Below, piece after piece: positions 15,170 to 27,832 of a stretch of 64,000 nt of DNA. The notes below the pieces were generated by a model. That model did no database searches and was not told where the DNA came from. It saw nothing but the letters and a program-made list of their open reading frames with translations. The DNA lies in contig NC_086247.1 of the NCBI RefSeq assembly GCF_021018805.1, positions 118,021,094 to 118,085,093 of the forward strand. The letters are read 5' to 3'. Origin of the DNA: Prinia subflava. Taxonomy: Eukaryota > Chordata > Aves > Passeriformes > Cisticolidae. A program made the translations under genes and the position numbers. Each line of letters starts with the position of its first letter. The stretch's first letter is position 1.

Positions 15170-18100
15170 GTGAGACCATACTGAAAACATAACTATGGTA
15201 TCAGGTATTTAAGATGGTAGATGCCCTTTATGTTTTTATTGTCACCATTTTCAGTGTAGAAGAGAGAAGTTGTTTAGCCTTGAAGGTCAGGTTACATTTA
15301 TATAATGTAATGTTCAGAGATTTACACCTTGAGCAAAATTGTCAACCCAGGTGAGAGGGGGCTGTGGCTATAAAACCTAGTGGCTGACATGACATGAGGA
15401 TTTAGATCCTCTCTGCATTATTCAAGTTTTTCTTCCTTTGTGAAACTAGTGTTTCGTGCAGAATCATATAACCTCAAGAAAACTGAAAACCAACAAATGC
15501 GTGAATTTGTTCCCTGCTTGTAACAAATGCATATCTATCTTTGAAATAATTAGAATTTCAAGGTTTTGTTTAAAAAAAAAGTTTTTTGTCATTTTTTTTA
15601 AACTATCATGTGAATTACCAAGAGAATACAGTGCCATGGTCCCAGGCTATTTGTGTTGTTTCTTATCCCTGACATTTTAATTCACCACTGAATTTATACT
15701 TTGCATGTTTAAGTACTGGTAAGACATGAAAGTTGTAGGGTTAAAACTGTAGACAGTGCTTTAAAGCCCCTATGATAATTGTTCTTAGGTATGTATTCCT
15801 TTACTGTGGCTCTCGAGACAACTCTTTAATAGACAACATTTGAATAATACAAATGTGCGGTTGGTAAAAATGGATTAGGGTTTCAGGGTGGTACCAATGG
15901 GTGATATTTAATATTGAATGACATGTATTAAGACAAATGCTTTTATATATAATTTATTTGGCAATGTAAATGCATTTATCTTGTGAGATACAGACTCCCT
16001 GTTGCCACATGAAGTATTCTGGAAAGGTTTGGAGTAAATAAATAATAAAACCACTTTGATATACAATCTAACAATATTAAATATTAAGACTTTCACATGA
16101 TTGATTTTAATACTTAATTAACTTATTTAAAGTCCAATGTAACTCTGTTTTTGTATTAGAGATCAGACAGGCAGAAGTTAAAATGCAGGAAATGTTATTA
16201 AATGGGACAAAATTAATTGCATTTCATGACCATCAGACTCGCTGGCTGTTAACCTGTCCATCAGTGGCATGATCTTGTTTGTTTTGTTCTGGTTCCCAGC
16301 TGATGTTAATGTTAATCTGCTCCACCATGTCAGACCATTTTTTATGCTTGCATCATTCCATTTTAATGATACATAATCTGATACATTTTATAAAAGAAAA
16401 CAGACTTGCTTTATGCTATACAAAGTTTGTCAAATTGTGCACTTTTCTTCTGACTTAGTAAGTGTTGTTCCCTAGGCATGCTTTTTCAGTGGGTGGTGGC
16501 AACCTGTGGAAGTGGCTGAGTAGGAATCTTAGCTGGTTTTGAGTTGCTCTGTGTGCGTAGGAGGCTTGTTTGGGTTGGTAGAGATTTTTGGCGGTTTTTC
16601 TGCTGGAGGCACTGGGACTAGTACCTTCAGTATTTAAATAGAGATGGTGGTAGTAAAGAGCTCAAGTGATGGAGAGCAGATCACAGTGCTGTGAGATAGG
16701 TGGTCTCTGTGGCCTAAGTAAAAATTACTCCTAGAGCAAAGAAGAAAACAGTGAATATTACAGGTAAGAACAGATTTTTCAAAAATACCTATTAATGAGT
16801 GTCCTGGCAAAATATCCAGCTTGAAACAGATCAAATGGTCCTCATTTGCCAAAGTCCATATTCAGGACTGTCTTCTAGTCAGCCCTCTAGTTAGCATGCC
16901 TTTTCTTTTTTTTTAATTTCTGTTTCAGGACGAATAATTTAATTTGGCCAGTGGAAGAAAACCTATGATCTGGGACTGCTTCTAGATTATTTAGAAGACA
17001 TCTGTGCTTTATTGCTTTAAATAGACACAATGCATGTTTATTCTCCTAATATTTAATTTCTTACCTACTTTAAAATGTTTTCACATTCTGGAAAATCCTC
17101 ACTGCAGTGTTCTAACATGCTTGATTACTTCATAAGCCACAAATGAGGGGCAGAGTTGTGAACCTTCATTACATGATGCTGTCAAACTTAACAAAACATG
17201 CATAAGACCATTACCACATCAGACACTTGCTTTTAGTCAGGTCATTTTAATCAATTTGACTTCACAGGGCAGCTAATTTATCACTTAGCTAAACAAGTAT
17301 TTCCTCTACTTGTCATCAATTTAAGTAATTAAAATGGTAAACTTTGGGTATGGCATGAAATAAAGGCCCAAAAATAATTTGGAGAAGGTGGTTGATACAG
17401 TCTAATAGAATGAATGCAAAGTATTATTTAAATACTTTGGTACGCTTCAGTAGTTTTCAGAAATGTCATATTCAGGTAGCTTTGCTGGTACTGATGGAAA
17501 CTGATTTTTATTTTTAGCATATCCAAGATTGAGCAGCATTGTTCAGCTTTGTCCTCAGAGTTAGTGGGTTCTCATTTTCCTTTTGTCAAGCATAAAATGT
17601 TTTCCTCTGTTGCTTGATGAAACACTTTTGCAGTGTTTCACCCAGTTCTGGTCCAAAAGTGACGGGTGCTTCACTGGCAGTACAGCTAGTGGTAGAAACA
17701 TATCTCAATTAGACGTTTATATGTGTCTTGTATTTCTATCTAGCTAGATATGACTTATTAATGGAAGATGAAGTGTGGCTGAATTGAGGCTGTTGCCATT
17801 AACAGTCTTGAGAAGAAGTGGGTTTTTGGGTTTTTTTTAATGTTTTCAATGTAATTTTGTTTAAGCATTCCAAACTCACAGGTTTGTATACAGTTTTGTA
17901 TACAGGAAAAGTGGCGATGCTAATGATGGCATGATTATATAAGACTGATTTATGGCTAAAGGTGGTAAAAATCACAGAATGTGTTAGAATAGCTAATAGA
18001 GAAGGCAAAATATTTGTAAACTCTTGGGTGAATAAACCTTCTCACATCTGAAAAAGAAGTAGGCAACTTCCAAGTACTAAGTATTCACTAAGAGTAAGTA

Positions 18101-21043
18101 CCCAGTGAGACAAACGAAAGTTCTCTGAGTTAGAATGTGAAATCAGACTATCTAATGCAGCAAATAGTTTATCTCTGCTGTGTAGAAAGAGGTTGTTAGT
18201 TAGGTAGAGGTCAGTAAACATCAGTTAAGTTTTTCCTAATGAAAACACGTTGGTATTCTATCACCTACGGAATACGGAGGAGGTTGTGGGAGAGGGGATG
18301 ATGTGCTGTAAGCAGGAATCTCCACAGAACCCCTTTGATATCCGGTGGAGTCCTGTGTTGGAGTCCGTAAGCCCGTCTCTTTTGGTCTCCGTTGAGAACA
18401 GATGTGCTGACAGGCTGCCTCCCTGAAAGGCAGACTGGATTCAGCCCACCTGTGCTGTCAGTGAGGAGCCAACCTGTGCCACTGTCCTCAGTGGCACATG
18501 AGGGCTCCCCTTGTTCCTTAGGGCCAGTAGCCAAAGAGTCTCTATGCCTACCTTTTCCTTGGGCTCATGACTGGATTCATGTTTCTGCTAATTTCCTTGA
18601 CTAGATAAATATTTCATACATAGCCTTAATTATTTTCTCATGTATATTACAGAATAGTTAGAACTCCCAGTTGTGGGAAGCGTTCCTGGTGTTTGAGTTC
18701 CTTAGCCCTTCAACTCTGGAGGTTTTTAAAAAAGTACAAATAGGTGCAAGTGTCACTTTGAGCTTTCGCTGAGGTGTTAGGGTTAGCCAGTATCAAATCT
18801 TGTAACCCAGTAACTGAATTTCAGCGTTTTATAACATTTTTATTGTTTCACAGTGAGAATGGTTTTAAATTGCATCTTATTTAATATGAACAGTATGTTA
18901 CAGGCCATTACAAATCAACCACAAACCTGTGAAGAATTAATCTGTCTCAGAGTAAGATCCCAAGTGTAACTGTTTAATAGTTCCCTTTGCTCTTTGTTAG
19001 AAAAGCAGAAAAGAACTAAGTATAAAACTGTAAAGAGAATTGCTTGGACTAAGGAGTGAGGACTGACAGGCAGTGATACCTTTTTAACTATAACCATATG
19101 TATCCATAAACAAACACAAGTAGCTGATTGAATCACTGTGCAGATATCAAAAGCAAATCTATTCAGCTGTTTAAAACTGCTCTGTAAAGTAAACTATGGT
19201 TCATATAGATTGTAAAGGTATGGCATTTGGGGAGTATTTTTTAAAAAAAGGAGGTGGATACAGAAGAGAAGGACACAGAAGAGCAGACTTACTAGGGCTA
19301 ATTTGATACCGTGTTATGGATGTAAGACAGTGTAGGTCTGAAATATACTGTCTTAATTAAGTTGTGGCTGCTAAAACTACAATGGCTGGTAAGGTCAGGT
19401 CATTTTGTGCCTGGTTCTCAGTTTGAAAGACACTCAGAGTTCTGCTTTGGTCAGATTGTGCAGCAAGTAAAAATAAAAAGTTAAACTTAAGCATCACAGT
19501 TTGAAATAAGCTTGTAATTGTAGTGAAAACAAAATCAATGGATCAGTAGAAAGACATTTGCGACATAGCAAAAGAAGGAAGAGCAGCAACTAAAATTCCA
19601 GCAGGAGAAAATTATTTCTGCAAAGTTGGTGGGGTTTTTGTTTTCTTTCTTTAAATAAATTATTGTAAGTTTTTCTTTTATTTATTTAATATATCAGGTA
19701 TTTATAAACATCTCTTTCTATTTTTGCAGCCATAAGACTACAGGTAAATGTTTTTTAAGGGGCTAGGAAGTTTGTAAATATTTTTCTGCAGGATACTATT
19801 CATGCAGTTTTCATTATTATAGTTTTAAAATTACATAGGAAACACGTGAGGTATGCATACATTCATAGCACATTTTGTTGAGCCTGGTTGGTCAAGGCAA
19901 TTCTGTGTTTTAATGGTATATTTTGTCATATGATTTTATGATTGTTATAATTTGACAGAAAGCTGTACCACTGCTCAAGTGGCAAGTCTGACCTTCCCTC
20001 AGTTACTGGCTCCTTGTTCCCAGGACCTTCAAATGCTCTCTTCTGACTAAACAGAAGTGAGAGATGGTGTGATCATTTCATCACCACAATAACACAGGTG
20101 CCAGGGCAAATAAAGGACAAACCCCTCAGGGAATACAGCTGAGAGAGCATCCTTTTGAAAACAGCCTGGGTGCACCGGTTTCGAGGAATTGCCTAATAGT
20201 GGCCCAATTAGGTTTGTTTATTATTTAGGGGAATTTTTGGGGTTGGGTTTTTTTTTTTCATCATAACTTACTAGGAAAATTAAGAAGGTGTACACTATAA
20301 AAAGGTCTTAAGTATCCCAGTTGCCCTTCATTTATTGACAGTAAACTGAAGGTATAAAGCCTACATGGTCAATGCCCTACCTCCTAGGAACCAAAGAAAA
20401 AGCATAATTGAAGTGATTTCAAATTCTTTAATATGCCAGTCCTGAGAGTGTAGATGCATACCTCTTCCTGTAACTGTTTTTATATTTATTTCTAAATAGA
20501 ATTTTCTTGCTGTTAGAAAGTTATGATACTTGTAAACAAAGCAGTTAAAGTAAGTGATATTTAAAACTCATCTGGCAGTCGTAGGTAGCTACTTAGTGTG
20601 CTTGGGCAAATCAGACCTGTTTAGCTGGCTTAGGTTTTTTTGTGTTAATAAATTGCTGTACAGATGACTAAATGCAGTCTTGACAAATGTACTATTGCAC
20701 TGTTAATGCACTGGAAAGGTCGTTTCTCTTTCTTATGAGCTGATCATAACATCGTCTGCTTTTCAACCTTTTATTTGCATCCTCTAATTTGTTGCAGCCA
20801 GTATTAGCTTCCAGCACTCCTCAAATGAACTTCTAACATAGTTCTTGTTCAGTTGCTTGATAGTGATGTGAGTGCCACTCAGGAGCCCATGATGATGAAT
20901 CTGCATCATCTACTTCCTAAGGTTTCAGTTCTGCCATTACTTCCCTTTTGGCCTTCATTTTTGGAAGATGTCTCTGTAAATGTTCACCAGCTAGTTGATT
21001 ATGTTTCTTAAAATGTTTCCTTAACATCACCTTTCTAGCAAGC

Positions 21044-21535
21044 TGTCATGGTTTAGGAATGGTATTCTCCAGTTAAGTTTTCCCACTGAAACCACTGCAT
21101 GCCACACACAGCTCGCATGCTGACCCTCCCCTTCCCTCACTCTTCCCTGCAGCAGGATAGAGAGGAGAACTGGAGGCACAAAAGGTAAAGATCACAGGTT
21201 GAGATAAGAACAATTTACTGGAAACAGCAATGAGATAAGAAAAATGAACAGTAACAGCAATGATAGTAATGACAAGACAAGAAAAGAAATGTTCTTGCTC
21301 ACTGAGGAAACCCCAACAACAGATGATAACCAACCACTCCCTCTAGCCCAGAGCCAGTATTACCCAACCACTCCCTCTGCCACACCTACTTGACCAGAAA
21401 AAATCCTTCTTCCCAGCAAAGATTCTGTTCTCCCTGCCCTGGTAGTGACATGATGTGGTATAGAATAGCCTCAGGGCCCTGGCCATGCTGCCTGCTGACT
21501 ACTGCAAATCTCTGTTCTGGCCAGAACCAAGACAA
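21044..21535 (-). mobile_element. Avian endogenous retrovirus LTR, antisense to TBC1D5, probable solo LTR
   Basis: The + strand copy starts with TGTCATGGTTTAG and resemblance to the avian LTR ends near CCAAGACA at about 21534, so both ends keep the TG...CA form. The internal phrase GAGATAAGAACAATTTACTG is the reverse complement of the typical polyadenylation/R region of these LTRs. On the minus strand it gives an AGTAAA signal at 21219-21214, followed by the motif TTCTTATCTCAACC. That fixes the orientation as minus. The far end carries the phrase 'CCTCAGGGCCCTGGCCATGCTGCC', abbreviated here to its core CCTGGCCATGCTG at about 21479. There are no gag, pol or env sequences beside it, so it is a solo LTR or truncated copy. 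Exact family is not assigned and no clean target duplication was found. Confidence 0.85.
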
Positions 21536-22109
21536 AAGTTAATATAAATCTTGATAAAACCAAATTCACCTATCATGCCAGTCAGTATTAATCCATTCTT
21601 TTTTTGTGTGTCTGTCACTTGACCTATGTTATACTTGACCTATGATTTCTAAAAAAGAAGTGGTTACAAGGAAGATTTTCTGGGATGAGAGGTCTTGGGT
21701 CCTGAAGATTGATGACGATGGTCTTTCCTCAGTTTTGCTTTATAATCTTCATCATGCCCGAGAACTAGCACCAGTTCTCCTTGGAATCAGACTAAAAGAT
21801 GAGTAGGGGAAACTAGAAAAAGGAAGGAAAGAGGCTCTTGCCCTGTTTTACAGTCTGCCAAAACCACACTTGGACTTTTACTTGCAGTGTGATATTTGGA
21901 GGTACTGTAACAATTCTTTTGGACTCCAAATAATAAAACATTTACAACATTCAGGTGGAAGCACTATTGTTCTGCTAATTAGACAACTAGTGGGGATGAT
22001 ATGCCTGGAAAATAAGGGAAGGTTTTAAGTGCTTTTGTTCTTGACCCGTGTGATTAAAAAATAGCTAAAGGAATACTGAAGTGTTTGTTTCTCTTTTTTT
22101 TTCCTCCAG

Positions 22110-22145
22110 ATAAATACTCATCAGTTGGAATTTACTACTGCCAAT
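22110..22145 (+). other. TBC1D5: TBC1D5 5' UTR part of the first coding exon
   Basis: The exon begins after a long pyrimidine tract ending in CCTCCAG, a strong U2-type acceptor. The 36 bases before the ATG carry no stop in the reading frame of the CDS, so this exon alone does not prove that 22146 is the initiation codon. It is chosen because the protein then starts with MYHS, as in TBC1D5 of other vertebrates. The context has A at -3 and T at +4, which is adequate. Confidence 0.85.
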
Positions 22146-22245
22146 ATGTATCATTCTGTGTCTGAAACCAGTCACCCTTTGCAAACAGAGGAACAAGAGA
22201 TAGGCATTGATCCCTTGCAGAGTTTTTTGAACAAGCCAGGGGAAG
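22146..22245 (+). CDS. TBC1D5: TBC1D5 coding exon 1 (residues 1-33 plus first base of codon 34)
   Basis: TBC1 domain family member 5 is a GTPase-activating protein for Rab7a. It binds the retromer subunits VPS29/VPS35 and LC3-family proteins, and controls endosome-to-Golgi sorting and ATG9 traffic in autophagy (established knowledge). The 100 coding bases translate to MYHSVSETSHPLQTEEQ, then EIGIDPLQSFLNKPGE. This matches the human N-terminus as I recall it (MYHSLSETRHPLQPEEQ, then EVGIDPL) with a few substitutions. The segment lies before the TBC domain and is probably disordered. The acceptor is preceded by a long T/C tract. The donor at 22246 reads G|GTGAGT, near consensus. The exon ends in phase 1, which fits the exon at 50933. 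No frameshift or stop is present. Identification rests on recalled sequence, since no search was run, but the match over this exon and the next is convincing. Confidence 0.95.
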
Positions 22246-22602
22246 GTGAGTTTGTGTTTCTGTACTTTTTTTTGAGGTTATACCTTATGTAAGTGTGTCA
22301 TGATAACTGTACCTGTCATAATTTGCTTAATTCACTCAATGAAGTTGACTAGGGCAACCTAAAGAACATTTCACAGAGTATGTGAGGAACACTCTGACAC
22401 TAATGAAAACCACGAAAAGTCAACTTTCAATTACAGACAGAAGCATTAGCCAAATGTTTAATGCGCTGTCATCCTTTTTTAATCATAAACTAAACACTGA
22501 CTTCAGCATAAGAATATTGAAATGCAGCATGACTTTATGTTACTTTCTCAAGCATGGACTCTTACACTGCTTTGGGGTTAGGGATATTTTTGGTTGTTTA
22601 CT

Positions 22603-22623
22603 TTACTTTTTTTTTTTTTTCTT
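22603..22623. repeat. T-rich run
   Basis: A T run of about 17 interrupted by C lies shortly after TTGTTTACTTTAC. It is simple low-complexity DNA in the intron. Confidence 0.6.
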
Positions 22624-24984
22624 TCTGATTCTGCAGTAAAGTTCAGTATGTTATTTTGGACAAAATTGTGCAAATAAAAGTCTGATTTTGTTTGACTCAG
22701 ACCCTATGTTCTTATTTGAAAAAACATCTCAAAGTTGAGATAGAATGAACAGGCTCTAAAGGTAGAAGTTACTATATAACCTGAAGCAAATTAGTTAAAT
22801 GCAGTATTTGGAAGACCCTAATGAACAGTGAGAACAAACTGCTTAGATAATGCAATGCCTGTCTGTTTTGCTCATCTTTTCTACTTATTTGCTGGTAGTG
22901 ACAGTGTAGTTGGTTCGAAGAAAGTGATAAGCTTAATGAGAAATCTCGTCCTTGTCATGAAAACATTCCTCAAGTACTCAGTTATACACAGTGGCACCTT
23001 AACTACCTGTAATTTTCCAGTCATTGAACACGTGTACCAGGAGGGCAAAATAAAAAATTTATTTTAAATTACAGAGTTGAAACAACTTTGTCACATTTTC
23101 TAAGTCCCTCACCCAGATCAACTACTCTATGTGGGTGTCTCTGTCTATAAATCCTCTGTTTACTAGTGCTTATTAAAAAGCTATGTCAAGTTTTGCTCAG
23201 TCAGGTTTATTACTTCAGTTTAGAAGAAACTAGTGTTTTGCTTCAAAATATATTGGTAAAACTTCATTGTCCCTTTGAGTTAATTTTTTCACTGTTTCTT
23301 CCTTGGTTTATAAAGCTTCTTTAATTTTTGAAAATGACAATGTACGTCACGGGGAAAGTATTTTAAAACCTGACAATTAAATGGAATAGCTTTTCTAGGT
23401 CAGTGTTTCTTTTCTATTATATTTGACATCTTAATGATATGAAGCCATTTTAGCCTGATAAACCAAATACATTTTTGTACATATTTTTAGAAACTTGAAA
23501 ATATTATTTTTTCTCAATAACCTAAAATAATAACTATTTTCAAAAAGAAAAAACAGCTTGCTTCTAGTCTACCTCAGCCAAGAAAAAGATAAACATTTTC
23601 TTCTGATTTCTATTTTCTTTAAAAAAAAATTGGTAATTCTCTCAACTGTTTCAAGAAAAAGCAAATTTTTCACCCCGTTAAAAAACCACTGTAAGTTAAT
23701 TTTACCCTTTATTGTGCCCAGAAGCGATTAGTTACCTTGACTGAAAAGGTTTCTCATTTTTATCCCAACCTTAACATTTCTATGACATACAAAGTTATTA
23801 GGATTGAATTGATGTTTAAAAGTGCCATTAATTCATTTACCCCAAATGTTCATTAACAATGTAAATGTATGCTGATGTTCTATGAGACAAGGAAGTGACT
23901 AATGACTCTTCGCACTAACAACACTTAAAATGAATAGAAACTTTAGATAGCTAATCTTGAAGTAATCAAGACCCTCATTCAGCTTGGCATCTCTGTATGC
24001 TCTAAAACAGCTGTCAACTGTTAAAAATATATACACAACACATACATACGCACATGCGAGGATAAAGATATGTAAATACATGGTTCCCCAAGTCATAAAG
24101 GTTACCAACTATGGTACATTTTTTATGTTCTATCTATGTAAATATTTTATATAAAGCATCCATTTCATCTTCATAGCCTTTTTTGCTGTGAAACACATAG
24201 TGCATTTTAATTTGAAACTTTATATATCCAGAATAGGTCTTTGAAGTTTTAATGTTTCATTTTAAATAAAGTGTGTGTTTGGTTGGTTTTAGCTCTTTAG
24301 GCATCAAGGTATACAATCGTTCCTATCCATGCAGTCTGTCCATCACTGTCTTCACAAAAATATTTCAAGACGAGGTTTTTCAGTGCAGCCTCAAGTTTCA
24401 GGGGTGATACAGAATCCATTTGGTGAAAAACTGTATTTTAATTTTTTTTATATCATGAATCACACAGAATTATGGAGTAGTGGTCCATTGGATACGTTCT
24501 GTGCAATATTGTAGAATATCAGGATATCTGAATTGTGTTTATGTAGCATGGCTGAATGCTTACCTTGGAGGCAAAGTGATAAAAGCCTTCACAGAGATGA
24601 GGTGATTTTAAAAAAAAACCAGCCGTGATAAGGGTGCTGAAAAAAAAATATTTAGTTACTGATCTAGTCAGATTTGTTAATCTACATGAAGTATTGTATT
24701 TTTAGTATGTGCAGTTGATACCAAAACTTGATGGAGAACCAGAGGATGTCATGTCCAGCTGGAGTTAGGAAATTCCCTCACAGTTTTCATAAAATTAATC
24801 TCAAAAATACATGGATTGCTCTTAAGTAGAGCTGTTTTGAAAACTGCGTGCATCAACTACTTTTTGTTCATTTGCTGTCAGCTTGAAAGGGTACATTGGA
24901 TAGGATTCCAGAAATATGTTGAGTCTAGTAGTACTCGGTGCTTTTATTAAAATTTCAGTGAAGAAATAGAGAGAAAACATGGAT

Positions 24985-25150
24985 TATTTGGGACAGGACT
25001 GTTGGCACAATGGAGAGCAGACATAAAATTCAAAGTAGTCTTGAGATTTTGGAGAAGTGGCCTGAGAAGAATAAGACATGGTTCACTAGGAACAGCTGCA
25101 AGGGTTAATGTTGCAGGTGCTAGGCATGAGACAGTTACCTAGCTGAACAA
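24985..25150 (+). mobile_element. Probable old CR1 LINE fragment
   Basis: The phrase around 25052-25100 (GGAGAAGTGGCCTGAGAAG, then a GTTCACTAGGAACAGCTGCAA-like stretch) resembles the CR1 reverse-transcriptase region that encodes the 'W..KN.M.FN..KCK' type of sequence. It is interrupted and weaker than the other CR1 copies here. If real, it reads on the + strand. The resemblance is from memory and may be coincidental. Confidence 0.4.
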
Positions 25151-27199
25151 ATGAAAGTAGATCATTACAGATGAGGTAAGTGTCATTTGGAGAAAGGTCT
25201 GGGTGTTGGTAGCTCTGCAGATTTTATGTAACTTTGAATCTTGAGTTATGATGAGCCGTGAGATTGTACTTCTTTGCAAGTTTAAAAAATTCAGAATAAG
25301 CCTTTAACTGTAAAGATATTTTTTCTATCCTTTTTCTATCCCTTTAAAACAGTTCAAAAACTCTGTTAAAATAGTATTTTTGTCCTTTTCTTTTGATTAA
25401 TTTGGCCTGTGTTATTTTCCTTATGTCTAATTTTCTTCCAAGGTACAAAAAAAATGTACATGCCATATATACTCTCATGTATGCTTTCTTATATAGCATT
25501 TTTAAAAGGTTTATAAGAAATTTATGGCAGGAATTCTCACTTTTGCAATCTCATACTTCAAATTGAAGATTTTAGGTCTTTTAAGAAATTTTAATTTTTT
25601 ATTGTTTCTTATGGATCTGGTTGTATTTTAATTTCCACGCGTCTAGATATGTGTGCATTATTATGTTTTCTTTTGACTGTGGTAGGTTGATAACATCTTT
25701 CTGCATTCTCTCTTCTAAGAATCATCATGCTTTTATTCACTTTATTCTAACAATGTTTTTGAGTGATCCCCTCTGAAACAGGGATCTTTCAAAGAGAAAT
25801 TGGTGAATCTTAGCTCTGTCTCCAGCAGAGAGACCTTGTGAGACCTGAAGGAAATTTCAGAAACATTTTTGTTGTACCTTCTCCCTGCGTAGCACATGTG
25901 ACAGTGCATCTGTTTCTCTGACTTCCAAATGCTCGAGGTTTTTGTTACACTGAAATGGGAAAACTAGGTTAACTTTCTGCCATGAATTTTTAGTCCAAGT
26001 TGCACCGTCCACCACATTCCGACACAAGTTTTGAAGAGCGTAGTAGGTAGTATTCCCATTTCATTGATATAATGAGAAAGCTGATCCTCTAAGGACAGAC
26101 TGGAACAATGCATTTAATACTCTTCAATTTAATTTGCTCAATATCACAATTAATACAATTAAGGTCACTTGAAATGAAACTATTAACAAATTGGGTAATT
26201 TACTTTAACAATGTCAGTGTGTTCTCACAATTACATTTGCTTTAATTAGTGTACAAGCTATTATTTAATAGCACACTTCACATAGAAAAATGTAATGTGT
26301 TCTTTGTTCTTAGTAGAAGAAGAGGGGAAACCTTTAATGGGTCAGTGTGTTGGGTTTGGAGTTTGGCAGGATATATTTCATGTGTAAAGCTATAGCTGGT
26401 GGTGAGGACAGAAAAAGCTGATGTTGCTGGAAGGACAAAGATAACTACTGGAGTGTGTGACTGAAAATAATCCAATTGAGACAGATAAGTTCCCCACCTC
26501 ATACTTGCTATTGCATCCCTCCTGATTCTCAAGCCTGCCGTGAAAAAATAAGAGATGATAAGACAGCATTCATATTTCCATTTTGACCATACAGTGTGTG
26601 TTTCCATTGCTCATCTTCGAACAATTATGCTATTCTGGTGTTAATCTCATAGCCCCGATCACTAGAAAGTATTTCCATGGAGAACTATACCTTATGTGAA
26701 ATTTGAGATACCTGTTCATATGAGTTTCATATGGAAAACAAGTAGAAAACAGAGGGGAATGAAATAATAAAGTAAATGCCATCTTTTCTGGACAAAGCGG
26801 GACCCTTGTGTGATCAAATAATTTCCCCAAATCTTAAGTGTCATTCACATGGACTGTTTTGGCCTTTGACATTCCTTACAGGGTTAAGTGAATTTTTTCC
26901 TGTCAATAAATTATATTATCTTCTAATTGGTCCTTAGCTACTCAGTGCTATAAGTTGGGGATTTTTCCCTTTACAGCCCCCTTCACTCATGTATACTAAT
27001 GTGGATTGCCGTGTGGCAATGGAGGCATTTATTTACATCCATTTTTAGAGATCATCTCATTTAAAGGAAAAAAACACAGAGGTCTACACCTCTCTGTGTG
27101 AGAAGTACCTTCCTAGGTAAAATCAATTGAGAATGCAAATACAGTGAGGTGCTGAAGACTTACTATTTTCTTACCAAGTATGTTTGATAGCGTATTTTG

Positions 27200-27207
27200 T
27201 GACGTCA
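27200..27207. promoter_or_regulatory. Perfect CRE palindrome (TGACGTCA)
   Basis: The eight-base CREB/ATF consensus is complete and lies in AT-rich intron. Both CpG and palindrome are intact, although isolated CpGs tend to decay. Function is not shown; this is a single motif match. Confidence 0.45.
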
Positions 27208-27832
27208 TGTGTGTTGTATAATGTGTGTTATTTCATCTTCTCTCCAGGGAGTGACATGTACATGAAGTATAGCACTGTGTTTTTAAGAGTCCTTTTAAAT
27301 ATGCATGCTACTGTATGTTTTCATTAAAAAGACAAGATTGGAACAGAGAAGCTCTTTGCATTTTATTGGAAGAGAAGAGTTGAGGGTTGTGATTGTTTCT
27401 TACTGTCTTCGGGGTTTCATGCTTTGGTTTACATCAAGCCCTGGAAAAGCCCTGTGTCCTTCATTGGTGAATTTTACCTTTCAGCCAGAAATCTTCAGTA
27501 TGCCCCACCAGTACAGTTCTTGCTAGTGGTCCTGTTCAAAACCTTTGTGGTTCTCCTGTAGGGGGCTTGGCTTCCTCATTAAAGGCACAAGTATGATGGA
27601 GAAGGGGCTGTCCTAAGTCTGTTTCACTTTGTATTGGATGAATAAAAGCAAGAATGGTTTTTACATCTTGAAACGCCATATGCTAACATAACAGGCATTT
27701 TAATATTCATTTATTAATAATAACTGCTGTTTAGCTTGCTTTTAATTGAGTTCCAACAGGATTGTAGTGACAAAGGCTATTGGAGCAACACAGTATATCT
27801 TGAGCTAACTCAGGCTGTCACTAGCTTCTTCC

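Larger units (their letters stand above)
1..22109 (+). other. TBC1D5: TBC1D5 intron upstream of the first coding exon (5' end outside window)
   Basis: This stretch runs up to the strong acceptor at 22108-22109 and is read as intron, because the exon that follows opens with 36 bases of 5' UTR. It is AT-rich and unique-looking, with no frame that resembles a known protein. Recognisable content is listed separately: an A-rich tract near 3.4 kb, small tandem repeats at 4.84 and 7.2 kb, a pentanucleotide run at 13.2 kb, a G/T-rich tract at 15.1 kb and an antisense LTR at 21.04 kb. The intervals 16.13-16.38 and 17.13-17.34 kb are rich in TAAT-type homeodomain sites and might be conserved non-coding elements. 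The gene's promoter and any earlier non-coding exon are not identifiable here. The intron assignment is an inference from the exon; spliced transcripts were not available. Confidence 0.8.

Noticed and set aside
18265..18604. Moderately GC-rich stretch with open frames on both strands
   Set aside because: No repeat family, splice structure or known protein could be recognised.
18700..18830. Weak CR1-like phrase (CTCTGGAGGTTTTTAAAAAA)
   Set aside because: Only about 20 bases match the CR1 3' region and the following text does not keep in step. Not enough to call an element.
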